From the NCBI RefSeq assembly GCF_000420145.1, contig NZ_ATUJ01000005.1, positions 124,001 through 188,000 of the forward strand: 64,000 bases of DNA. Direction: 5' to 3'. The stretch is from Paracoccus zeaxanthinifaciens ATCC 21588 (GTDB lineage Bacteria > Pseudomonadota > Alphaproteobacteria > Rhodobacterales > Rhodobacteraceae). A program made the position numbers and the translations under genes. How positions within the stretch are numbered: position 1 is the stretch's first letter; each line of letters begins with the position of its first letter. The notes beneath the pieces are model-generated. The model worked only from the letters and a program-made list of their open reading frames with translations, did not search any database and was not told the origin of the DNA. Positions 1-7,079 of the stretch are shown in pieces.

Positions 1-369
1 GGTCATGTCGATGGCGGTGCCCACCTGCGACACGGCATCCAGCTGGGTCGAGGACCGCCCGCCCACGATGGTCAGGTCGGGGCCGACCCCGGCCAGCGCC
101 TCGAGGTCGGGTTCGAACAGCGTGCCGACGCGCGCCGCATCGGCCACGCCGTCGCGCAGTTCCGGGACCAGGATCTGGTCGATGGTGGCCGTGGGCACGA
201 CGCCCAGGGCGGTCAGCGAATCCAGCGCCGCCATGTCGTAGACGGCAACGGTTTCGGGGTTCGCGGGCAGGGTGACATCCCCCCGCGCGGTGGTGATCGA
301 GACGTCCTCGGCGAAGGCGGCGGTGCTCATGGCGACGGCCATCAGGCCGGACAGCGCGGCTTGGCGCAT
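1..369 (-). CDS. Siderophore ABC transporter substrate-binding protein, N-terminal part (FecB/YclQ-like)
   Basis: This is the first 123 residues of a periplasmic iron-siderophore-binding protein; the rest lies beyond the left window edge. A signal peptide ends near the ALA-like motif STAAFA (about residue 20). It is followed by a mature start typical of the YclQ/FatB/CeuE group: a VAVYDMAALDSL strand, then FEPDLEALAGVGPDLTIVGG, the usual pattern of this family. The ATG at 369 has AAAGGA 8 bases upstream; an upstream in-frame ATG at 384 lacks a better site. The protein would deliver a ferric siderophore to an inner-membrane ABC transporter, presumably encoded to the left. The divergent DUF2218 gene supports an iron-uptake context. 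Substrate cannot be told from this fragment. Confidence 0.85.
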   Translation of the reverse strand, partial: MRQAALSGLMAVAMSTAAFAEDVSITTARGDVTLPANPETVAVYDMAALDSLTALGVVPTATIDQILVPELRDGVADAARVGTLFEPDLEALAGVGPDLTIVGGRSSTQLDAVSQVGTAIDMT

Positions 370-579
370 GGCAGATCCTTTCATGGTTTCCCCGCGTGTG
401 GCTGGACGTCTGGCTTCACGCTTGCTGGCGGATTAGCGCGGCGGCACAGGGACGTAAAGCAAGCGGGGGCCGTTCCGGGGCCGGTTTGCACAAATTGTTG
501 ACGAAAATGCTTGGGAGACCTAGCTCCTGTGGCAGGAAGGTCGCGAAACGCGCCTTCGACACATATGCGAAAGGAAGAC
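370..579. promoter_or_regulatory. Divergent intergenic region between siderophore-binding protein and DUF2218 genes
   Basis: About 210 bases without a gene. A possible plus-strand -35 element TTGACG lies at 498-503, followed 17 bases later by a poor -10 (TAGCTC, 521-526). AAGGAAG at 571-577 is the ribosome binding site of the DUF2218 gene. No convincing iron-regulator box (Fur, Irr or RirA type) could be identified by eye. Confidence 0.35.
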
Positions 580-873
580 ATGATGCAGATGGATGCCGCC
601 TTTGCCTCGGATCGGGCACCCTCGCTCATGGCCACGATGGCCAAGCATTTCGGCCACAAGATCGAGGTCGAGCACACCGACACCGGCGCGATCCTGCATT
701 TCGAGATGGGCGACGCCACGCTTGGCTGCGACGACAAGGTGCTGCACCTGTCGCTTCAGGCCCCGGACGAGGACCGGCTGGAAACCATGCGCCAGGTCGT
801 CGAGAGCCACCTGATGCGCTTTGCCCACCGCGAGAACCCGCGCGCGCTGGACTGGAACCGCGTCAGCGGATGA
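580..873 (+). CDS. DUF2218 domain protein
   Basis: A 97-residue cytosolic protein of the DUF2218 family. Family features seen are the KHFGHKIEVEHTDTGAILHF segment near the N-terminus, a GDATLGCDD turn and a C-terminal HLMRFAHRENPRALDW motif. No biochemical function is established that I can name; such genes often sit next to siderophore uptake genes, as here with the divergent binding protein. The reading frame opens at 511. I place the start at the ATG pair at 580/583 because AAGGAAG lies directly upstream (571-577); an ATG at 589 is also possible. It converges with the ImuA-like gene and overlaps it by 11 bases. Confidence 0.75.
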   Translation: MMQMDAAFASDRAPSLMATMAKHFGHKIEVEHTDTGAILHFEMGDATLGCDDKVLHLSLQAPDEDRLETMRQVVESHLMRFAHRENPRALDWNRVSG

Positions 874-1402
874 ACACCGGATCGCCGCCCCGTTGCGGCA
901 TCCAGCGCAGCCGCCATTCGCCGGTCGGTCCGCGCTTGTTCTTGACCGTCGCCCAATGATGCGCCCAGCCCTTGGGGTGGACGATCGGGCGGCAGTCCCA
1001 CCGCGTCTCGGTCGCGTTAGATCCGTGCCCCGGCGCGATCAGCATCAGCCCGGTCGTGCCGCCCTGCTCGGCCGCCAGCTGCAGCCTGCGCCCCGCGGTC
1101 AGCGACAGGGGGCGCTGCGGTTCGGACACGACAAGCCCGGTGACGCTGGCGCGCAGCGCCTCTTCGGTGGCCCATAGCAGGTCCACCTCGGACCGGGCGC
1201 GCATCAGGTAGATGCGGCCGCCCAGCCCCTCGGGCATGCCGGGGGGATAGAGCATGGCGCGCTGGTTGATCGGGCATGCCCAGAAGACCGGCCCCGGATG
1301 ACGTGCCGCCTGGAAGATCGTGAAGGCGTCGCGGCCCGTGCCCTGCACCTCGTGGATGCGGGCGTGGCGCAGTCGAAGGGGGTCGGGGTCGGCTGATTCC
1401 AT
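863..1402 (-). CDS. ImuA-like SOS-associated protein, orphan
   Basis: A 179-residue protein resembling ImuA (RecA-related partner of the ImuB/DnaE2 mutasome). It has HARIHEVQGTGRDAF, then a GPVFWACP strand, YLMRARSEVDLLWATEEALR and LTAGRRLQLAAE, the order found in ImuA proteins. It is shorter than the roughly 230 residues I expect and no Walker A motif is visible. The frame stays open to 1423, but a perfect SOS box covers 1407-1421, so an upstream start would place the operator inside the coding region; ATG 1402 is preferred. It has no good Shine-Dalgarno, so a leaderless message or a later start is possible. No imuB or dnaE2 follows. Confidence 0.65.
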   Translation of the reverse strand: MESADPDPLRLRHARIHEVQGTGRDAFTIFQAARHPGPVFWACPINQRAMLYPPGMPEGLGGRIYLMRARSEVDLLWATEEALRASVTGLVVSEPQRPLSLTAGRRLQLAAEQGGTTGLMLIAPGHGSNATETRWDCRPIVHPKGWAHHWATVKNKRGPTGEWRLRWMPQRGGDPVFIR

Positions 1403-1406
1403 ACAT

Positions 1407-1421
1407 GAACAATACCAGAAC
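1407..1421 (-). promoter_or_regulatory. LexA (SOS) box, GTTC-N7-GTTC type
   Basis: The plus strand reads GAAC, AATACCA, GAAC (on the minus strand GTTC-N7-GTTC), an exact match to the LexA operator known in alphaproteobacteria. It lies 5 bases upstream of the chosen ATG of the ImuA-like gene. This predicts DNA-damage induction of that gene and sets an upper limit for its start. LexA binding itself is inferred from the motif. Confidence 0.75.
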
Positions 1422-1511
1422 ATTCATCCGCCGACAGCCCGCCCCGCACGAAACAGGGGCTTTTCATTTCCGCGCCGCTGGCGTTCCCTGTGGGCCAAAG
1501 ACGGGGGCGAC

Positions 1512-2354
1512 ATGGTTCTGTATCTGGGCATAGACGGCGGCGGCACTGGCTGCCGGGCGGCGATCGCCGACGCGCGCGGGCGCATCCTGGGCCAGGGCAC
1601 CGGCGGGCCCGCGAACATCAACTCGGACCCCGAGGGCGCGGTGGTCAGCATCCTTGCCGCGGCCACCGGCGCGATGGTGCAGGCCGATGCCACGCCCGCG
1701 CAGGTCATCGCCGTGCTGGGCCTTGCCGGCGGCAACATGACCGAGGCCGCCCGCCGGACCGAGGCCAGCCTGCCCTTCGCCCGCTGCCGCGTCCTGAACG
1801 ATGCCGTCATCGCCGCGCGTGGCGCGATCGGGGAAGGCGACGGGATCCTGGTCGCGATCGGCACCGGCTCGATCTTCGCGGTCCAGCAGGGCGGCGCGCT
1901 GCGCCTGCACGGCGGGCGCGGATTTCTTCTGGGGGACGAGGGCAGCGGCGCGGTCCTGGGCCGCACCCTTCTGTCCGAGGCGATGCGCGCGGGCGACGGG
2001 TTCGCCCCCGACAGCCCCCTGCTGCGCGACCTGCGCGACAGGATGGGCGGGTTCGAGGGGATCATCGCCTTCGGCAACCGCGCCGCCCCCGCCGAATTCG
2101 CCCAGCTTGCCCGTCGGCTGGTCGAGGATCGCGACGACCCCGCCGCGATGCGCATCATGGAGGCCGCCGCCGCGCAGGTGTCCCACGCGGTCGAGGTGCT
2201 GCAGGGCACGGGCGATCTGCCCGTCACCTGCACGGGCGGCCTGGGGCCCTTCTATGCGCAGGTGCTGGAGCGGCGCTGGACCGTCGCGCCCGCTCAGGGC
2301 AGCGCGACGGACGGCGCAATCGCCATCGCGCGCGAGTTGGGCGTTCCGGCATGA
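1512..2354 (+). CDS. N-acetylglucosamine kinase-like, BadF/BadG/BcrA/BcrD ATPase family
   Basis: A 280-residue cytosolic sugar kinase of the ASKHA fold. The phosphate-1 motif DGGGT is at residues 8-12, the second phosphate motif GTGS near 117-120, and the family-typical GDEGSG around 141-146. It would phosphorylate N-acetylglucosamine (or N-acetylhexosamine from peptidoglycan or chitin) with ATP. The next gene, nagA, overlaps by 3 bases (ATGA) and uses the product, which supports this substrate. The frame is open from 1320, but ATG 1512 begins the conserved MVLYLGIDGGGT. No nagB, regulator or transporter lies beside the pair. Confidence 0.8.
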   Translation: MVLYLGIDGGGTGCRAAIADARGRILGQGTGGPANINSDPEGAVVSILAAATGAMVQADATPAQVIAVLGLAGGNMTEAARRTEASLPFARCRVLNDAVIAARGAIGEGDGILVAIGTGSIFAVQQGGALRLHGGRGFLLGDEGSGAVLGRTLLSEAMRAGDGFAPDSPLLRDLRDRMGGFEGIIAFGNRAAPAEFAQLARRLVEDRDDPAAMRIMEAAAAQVSHAVEVLQGTGDLPVTCTGGLGPFYAQVLERRWTVAPAQGSATDGAIAIARELGVPA

Positions 2355-3502
2355 CCCGCTGGTACACCGCCGACCTGATCTTCGACGGCCATGAACTGCG
2401 CCGCGATCTTGCCATCGGGATCGAGGATGGCCGCATCGCGGGGCTGAAGCCCGCCGACCGTCTTCCGCTTGCGCCCGCGCCGCGCGCGGACGGGTCGCCC
2501 GGTTCGGACCACCTGCGCGGCATCGTCGCGCCGGGCTTCGTCGACCTGCAGGTGAATGGCGGCGACGGCGTCATGGTCGGGCCGGAAACCGATGCCGACG
2601 CGCTGCGCCGGATCTGCGCCGCGCATCGCGGGCTTGGCTGCGCGGGCGTCCTGCCTACGCTGATCACCGACCGCCCCGAGACCACGGCCCGCGTCATCGA
2701 CGCCGCGATCCGCGCCCAGGGCACGCCGGGCCTTCTGGGACTGCATCTCGAGGGGCCGCACCTGGATCCGCGCCGCGCGGGCGCGCATGACCCCGCACTG
2801 ATCCGTCCCATGACCCCCGAGGATCTTGCCGTCCTGTCCGAGGCCGCCCGCGCCCTGCCCGCGCTGATGGTGACGGTCGCGCCCGAATCGGTGACGCCCG
2901 ACCAGGTGGCGACGCTGACCCGCGCGGGGGCGGTGGTCAGCCTGGGGCACAGCGACTGCGACCTGGCCGACGCGATGCAGGCCATCGCGGCGGGCGCGGG
3001 ATGCGCGACGCATCTGTTCAACGCCATGAGCCAGCTGGGCCATCGCCAGCCCGGGCTGGTGGGCGCGGTGCTGTCGTCGGACCTCCATGCGGGTCTGATC
3101 GCGGACGGTGTGCATGTATCGCTGCCCGCGCTGCGCATCGCGCTGGCCGCAAGGCCCGAGGGGCTGTTCCTCGTCAGCGACTGCATGGCCGTGGCGGGCA
3201 CCGACGCGGACGAGTTCACGCTGCAATCGCGGCGCATCCTGCGGCGGGACGGGCGGCTGACGCTGGCGGACGGCACGCTGGCGGGGGCCGACCTGCGGCT
3301 GGACCGCGCGATGCAGGTCGCGGTGCAGGCGGGGGCAAGCCGCGAACGGGCGCTTGCGATGGCCTCGCGCATTCCGGCGGACCTGATCGGCGCACCCCTG
3401 GGGCGCATCGCGCAGGACCGGGCCGCCGACCTGGTCCTGCTGGATCACGACCTGTCCCTGACCGCCATCTTCGACGGCCGGGACTGGGTCGCGCCGCGCT
3501 AG
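2351..3502 (+). CDS. nagA: N-acetylglucosamine-6-phosphate deacetylase
   Basis: A 383-residue amidohydrolase that turns GlcNAc-6-phosphate into glucosamine-6-phosphate and acetate. Family marks are PGFVDLQVNGG (N-terminal metal-site region), LGLHLEGPHLDPRRAGAH, LGHSDCD, ATHLFNAMSQLGHR, LIADGVHV and the catalytic aspartate in LVSDCMAVAG. Length fits NagA (about 380). Its ATG overlaps the kinase stop (ATGA), so the two are translationally coupled. The gene ends at CTAG (3499-3502), whose reverse complement is also the stop of the convergent iolB. Confidence 0.93.
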   Translation: MTRWYTADLIFDGHELRRDLAIGIEDGRIAGLKPADRLPLAPAPRADGSPGSDHLRGIVAPGFVDLQVNGGDGVMVGPETDADALRRICAAHRGLGCAGVLPTLITDRPETTARVIDAAIRAQGTPGLLGLHLEGPHLDPRRAGAHDPALIRPMTPEDLAVLSEAARALPALMVTVAPESVTPDQVATLTRAGAVVSLGHSDCDLADAMQAIAAGAGCATHLFNAMSQLGHRQPGLVGAVLSSDLHAGLIADGVHVSLPALRIALAARPEGLFLVSDCMAVAGTDADEFTLQSRRILRRDGRLTLADGTLAGADLRLDRAMQVAVQAGASRERALAMASRIPADLIGAPLGRIAQDRAADLVLLDHDLSLTAIFDGRDWVAPR

Positions 3503-4305
3503 GCGTCGCGGGCGATGATCGCCTCGACCTCGGGGGCGGGGACGAAGCGCCAGTTGCGGCGCGGGCCCGCCATGACGTTCAGGTAATACAGCTCGAAACC
3601 GTAGGGCGCGCCGCAGGGGTGATGCCCGCGCGGCACCAGCGTCACGTCGTGATCGCGCACGGCCATCACCTCGTCCAGGCTGCCATCGTCGGTATAGACG
3701 CGCTGCACCGCCCAGCCATCCGCCGGGTTCAGACGGTGATAATACGTCTCCTCGAGATAGGTGATCCGGGGGAAGTCGTCCTCGTCGTGGCGATGGCTGG
3801 GAAAGGACGACCAATGGCCCGCCGGGGTGAAGACCTCGGTCACCAGCAGGCTGTCGCAGTAATCCTCGTTCTCCATGGCGATGTTGTTGATGTGGCGGGT
3901 GTTCGTGCCCTTGCCGCGTTCCGTCAGGCTGATGCCGTCAGGACCGATGCGCCGCGCCTGATGGCCGCCGCGACCGGGGGCCGAACAGACCGCGATGGTG
4001 CAGTCGGTCACCGCCGTCGCCTGCCATTCCTGCCCGTTCGGGACATAGAGGCAGTGCGGCGGCGTCTTCTCGAACACGTCCATCCGGTCGCCAAGCGTGC
4101 CCCAGTCGCGGCCCGCGGCGGTCATGTCGGCCTTGCCCTCGACTATGACCAGGACGACCTCGCGGTCGCCGGTGACATCGACTGCGGTTTCGCCGGGGCG
4201 CAGGCGGTGCAGCGCGAAACCGACATATCGCCAGCCCGCGTCCTCGGGGGTGATGCGGTGGGTTTCGCCATGGGTGCCGAAGGGACGGCGCAGCAGATCG
4301 GGCAT
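3499..4305 (-). CDS. iolB: 5-deoxy-glucuronate isomerase
   Basis: A 268-residue KduI/IolB-family double-cupin enzyme. It converts 5-deoxy-D-glucuronate to 2-deoxy-5-keto-gluconate, the fourth step of myo-inositol breakdown. The metal-binding cupin motif is visible as PSHRHDEDDFPRITYLEE, followed by YYHRLNP and a C-terminal PRGHHPCGAPYGFELYYLN. Length matches IolB (about 270). It is the last gene of the iol cluster, 22 bases downstream of iolE, with AGGAGAAG just before its ATG. Its TAG stop lies in the same CTAG tetranucleotide that ends nagA on the other strand. Confidence 0.94.
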   Translation of the reverse strand: MPDLLRRPFGTHGETHRITPEDAGWRYVGFALHRLRPGETAVDVTGDREVVLVIVEGKADMTAAGRDWGTLGDRMDVFEKTPPHCLYVPNGQEWQATAVTDCTIAVCSAPGRGGHQARRIGPDGISLTERGKGTNTRHINNIAMENEDYCDSLLVTEVFTPAGHWSSFPSHRHDEDDFPRITYLEETYYHRLNPADGWAVQRVYTDDGSLDEVMAVRDHDVTLVPRGHHPCGAPYGFELYYLNVMAGPRRNWRFVPAPEVEAIIARDA

Positions 4306-4327
4306 CTTCTCCTCCTCGTGGTTCGGG

Positions 4328-5239
4328 TCAGGCCGGGACGGTCTGGTCCAGGCCGGCCTCGCGGGCCGCGGCCTTCAGCGCCTTCAGGCCCATCGTCTGG
4401 TATTCCAGCGGGTTGCGGATCTCGGGGTCCTGCTCGGCCTCGATCACCAGCCAGCCATCATAGCCCGCATCGGCAAGGATGCGCATCAGCGGCACGAAGT
4501 CGATCTCTCCCTCGGGGTCGCCCGGAACGGTGAAGGCACCGGCCAGCACGCCCTGGATGAAGGACATCCCTTCGGCGCGGACGCGTTCGGTGACGGGGCG
4601 GCGGATGTTCTTGGCGTGGAAATGCGCCACGCGACCCACATGGCGCGCCAGGACCTCCGCGGGATCGCCGCCGCCGAAGGTGCAGTGCCCGGCATCGAAC
4701 AGCAGATGCGTCGCAGGCCCGGTCGCGGCCATGAAGGCTTCGATCTCGTCCGGGGTCTCGACCACGGTGCCCATGTGGTGGTGATAGGCCAGCGTGATCC
4801 CCTGCTTCGCCAGGTAGGCGGCGAACTGCTCCATCCGGGCGCCGAACTCGGCCATCTCGTTGGCGGTCAGGCGGGGACGGTCGTTCACGGCGACATCGGG
4901 GCTGCCATGGACCGTGTTGGAACATTCGCAGACGATGCAGACCTTGCAGCCATTGGCCTTCAGCCGCGCCAGGTGGCCCTGGACGGACGCGATCTCGTCC
5001 TCGACCGAGCGGGTCAGCAGGTGGGTCGAATACCACCCCGAGACGAAGCGCAGGCCGTAGCCCGCCAGCAGGGATTTCAGCTCGGACGGATCCTCGGGCC
5101 AGCGATGCCCGTTCTCGATGCCGTCGAAGCCGATCAGGCGGCCGGCCTCGTGCAGGATCTGTTCCGTCGGGATATGGGCGCCGATGGACTGGTCGTCGTC
5201 ATTGGCCCACGCGATGGGGTTGGTGCCGTAAAGGATCAT
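4328..5239 (-). CDS. iolE: Inosose dehydratase (2-keto-myo-inositol dehydratase)
   Basis: A 303-residue TIM-barrel enzyme that dehydrates 2-keto-myo-inositol in step two of inositol catabolism. IolE features are the N-terminal MILYGTNPIAWANDDD, GHRWPEDP, LAYHHHMGTVVET, LFDAGHCTFGGGDP and HAKNIRRPV, covering the expected metal ligands. The frame is open to 5293 but the conserved protein begins at ATG 5239. GAGGCAG precedes this start, 7 bases after the iolD stop, so the two are probably translated in concert. Confidence 0.94.
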   Translation of the reverse strand: MILYGTNPIAWANDDDQSIGAHIPTEQILHEAGRLIGFDGIENGHRWPEDPSELKSLLAGYGLRFVSGWYSTHLLTRSVEDEIASVQGHLARLKANGCKVCIVCECSNTVHGSPDVAVNDRPRLTANEMAEFGARMEQFAAYLAKQGITLAYHHHMGTVVETPDEIEAFMAATGPATHLLFDAGHCTFGGGDPAEVLARHVGRVAHFHAKNIRRPVTERVRAEGMSFIQGVLAGAFTVPGDPEGEIDFVPLMRILADAGYDGWLVIEAEQDPEIRNPLEYQTMGLKALKAAAREAGLDQTVPA

Positions 5240-5246
5240 GGCTGCC

Positions 5247-7079
5247 TCAATTCGCCAGGGATTGCCGCGCCGCGCCGTCGAGATAGCGGGCATAGGCCTG
5301 TTTCAGCTTGTCGGTATGGGTCGTCTCGGGGACGGCGACGTCCCACCAGTTGCCCGCCTCGCCGAAGCCGGGGCCGGGAACTGCGGTGGTGTCGATGACG
5401 ATCACCGTCGGGATGTCGCGCCCGCGGGCGGCGGCGATCTGCGCCTGAAGATCGGGGATGTCCTTCGCCTTGACGGCATGGGCACCCATCGCGCCCGCAT
5501 GGGCGACGAAGTCGATCTGCGGCTGCGCCTCGATGTTGCAATCCTTGTAGAGGTTGTTGAACTCCTCTCCTCCGCAGCCCTGCTGCAGGCGGTTGATGCA
5601 GCCATATCCGCGGTTGTCGGTCAGGATCACGGTGAAGGGCACGCGGCGCATGACCGCCGTCGCCAGTTCGCTGTTGGCCATCATGTAGCTGCCGTCGCCC
5701 ACGAAGCACAGCACCTCGCGGTCGGGGCGGGCCAGCTTCAGCCCCATCGCGCCGGCCAGCTCGTAGCCCATGCAGCTGAAGCCGTATTCCATGTGATAGC
5801 CGCCCTGGGCGGGCTGCCACAGCAGCTTCAGCGCGCCGGGCATGGTGCCCGCGGCGCACATGGCGATGCTGGCGGGCGTCGAGGCCCGCTGCACCGCGCC
5901 GATCACCTGCGCATCGGTCGGCAAGCCGTCGCCCGATGGCGCTGCGCAATGCGCGTCCACGGCGGCCAGCCATTCCGCGCGCGAGGCGACGTCCACCTCG
6001 GGCAGGCGATGATCCCCGAGCGCGCCGCCCAGGGCCTCGATCGCGACGCGCGCATCGGCGACCAGGCTGGTGCCGCCATGCTTGAACGCGTCATAGGGCT
6101 GCACGTTGATCCCGACCAGGCGGGCATCGCCGAACAGCGTCCGCGACCCGGTGGTGAAATCCTGCATCCGCGTGCCGATGCCCAGGATCAGGTCGGCCTT
6201 GCGCGCCGCGGCATTCGCCGCAGCCGAGCCGTCCACACCCGCCGCGCCAAAATTCATCGGGTGGCTCTGGGACAGGGCGGACTTGCCGGCCTGGGTCTCG
6301 ATCACCGGGATGTTGTGGCGCGTGGCGAAATCGGCCAGCGCCTTCTCGGCCCCGGAATAGATCACGCCACCGCCCGCGACGATCACCGGCGCATGGGCCG
6401 CGCGGATCAGGTCCACGACCTCGGCCAGTTCGCGGGCATCGGGCTCGGGGCGGCGAATATGCCAGACGCGCGGCTCGAAGAAGGCCACGGGCCAGTCCCA
6501 CGCCTCGGCCTGGACATCCTGGCAGAAGGACAGCGTGACGGGACCGCAATTGGCGGGGTCCGTCATCACGCGCATCGCGCGCGGCAGCGCGGTCAGCAGC
6601 TGTTCGGGGCGGGTGATGCGGTCGAAATAGCGGCTGACGGGGCGGAAGCAGTCATTCGCGCTGACGGTGCCGTCGTCGAAATCCTCGATCTGCTGCAGCA
6701 CGGGGTCGGGGCGGCGATTGGCGAAGACGTCGCCGGGGATCAGCAGCAGCGGCAGCCGGTTCACATGCGCAAGCGCGGCGGCGGTGACCATGTTCGTGGC
6801 CCCCGGCCCGATCGAGCTGGTGACCGCCTGCGCGCGACGCCGGGCATGGCCCTTGGCAAAGGCGATGGCGGAATGCGCCATGGTCTGTTCGTTCTGGCCG
6901 CGCCATGTGGGCAGGGCATCGCCGATGCCGTGCAGCGCCTCGCCCAGGCCCGCGACATTGCCATGCCCGAAGATGGCCCAGACGCCCTCGATGAAGCGTT
7001 CGCCGGTCTCGGTCATCTGGACGGACAGCCAGCGCGTCATGGCCTGCGCGGCGGTCAGGCGGATGGTCATGCCGCTCAT
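5247..7079 (-). CDS. iolD: 3D-(3,5/4)-trihydroxycyclohexane-1,2-dione acylhydrolase
   Basis: A 610-residue thiamine-diphosphate enzyme that opens the ring in inositol catabolism. It has the acetolactate-synthase-like layout: N-terminal PYR domain with GHGNVAGLGEAL, a central domain with PVIVAGGGVIYSG, and a C-terminal PP domain with GDGSYMMANSE and DNRGYGCINRLQ (ThDP/magnesium site). The start ATG at 7079 overlaps the iolC stop (ATGA); an internal ATG at 7070 is less likely. Length is close to other IolD proteins (about 615). Confidence 0.95.
   Translation of the reverse strand: MSGMTIRLTAAQAMTRWLSVQMTETGERFIEGVWAIFGHGNVAGLGEALHGIGDALPTWRGQNEQTMAHSAIAFAKGHARRRAQAVTSSIGPGATNMVTAAALAHVNRLPLLLIPGDVFANRRPDPVLQQIEDFDDGTVSANDCFRPVSRYFDRITRPEQLLTALPRAMRVMTDPANCGPVTLSFCQDVQAEAWDWPVAFFEPRVWHIRRPEPDARELAEVVDLIRAAHAPVIVAGGGVIYSGAEKALADFATRHNIPVIETQAGKSALSQSHPMNFGAAGVDGSAAANAAARKADLILGIGTRMQDFTTGSRTLFGDARLVGINVQPYDAFKHGGTSLVADARVAIEALGGALGDHRLPEVDVASRAEWLAAVDAHCAAPSGDGLPTDAQVIGAVQRASTPASIAMCAAGTMPGALKLLWQPAQGGYHMEYGFSCMGYELAGAMGLKLARPDREVLCFVGDGSYMMANSELATAVMRRVPFTVILTDNRGYGCINRLQQGCGGEEFNNLYKDCNIEAQPQIDFVAHAGAMGAHAVKAKDIPDLQAQIAAARGRDIPTVIVIDTTAVPGPGFGEAGNWWDVAVPETTHTDKLKQAYARYLDGAARQSLAN

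Noticed and set aside
1407..1423. ImuA-like translation start at 1423
   Set aside because: It would put the perfect SOS box inside the coding sequence and add an uncharacteristic Cys/Trp-rich leader.
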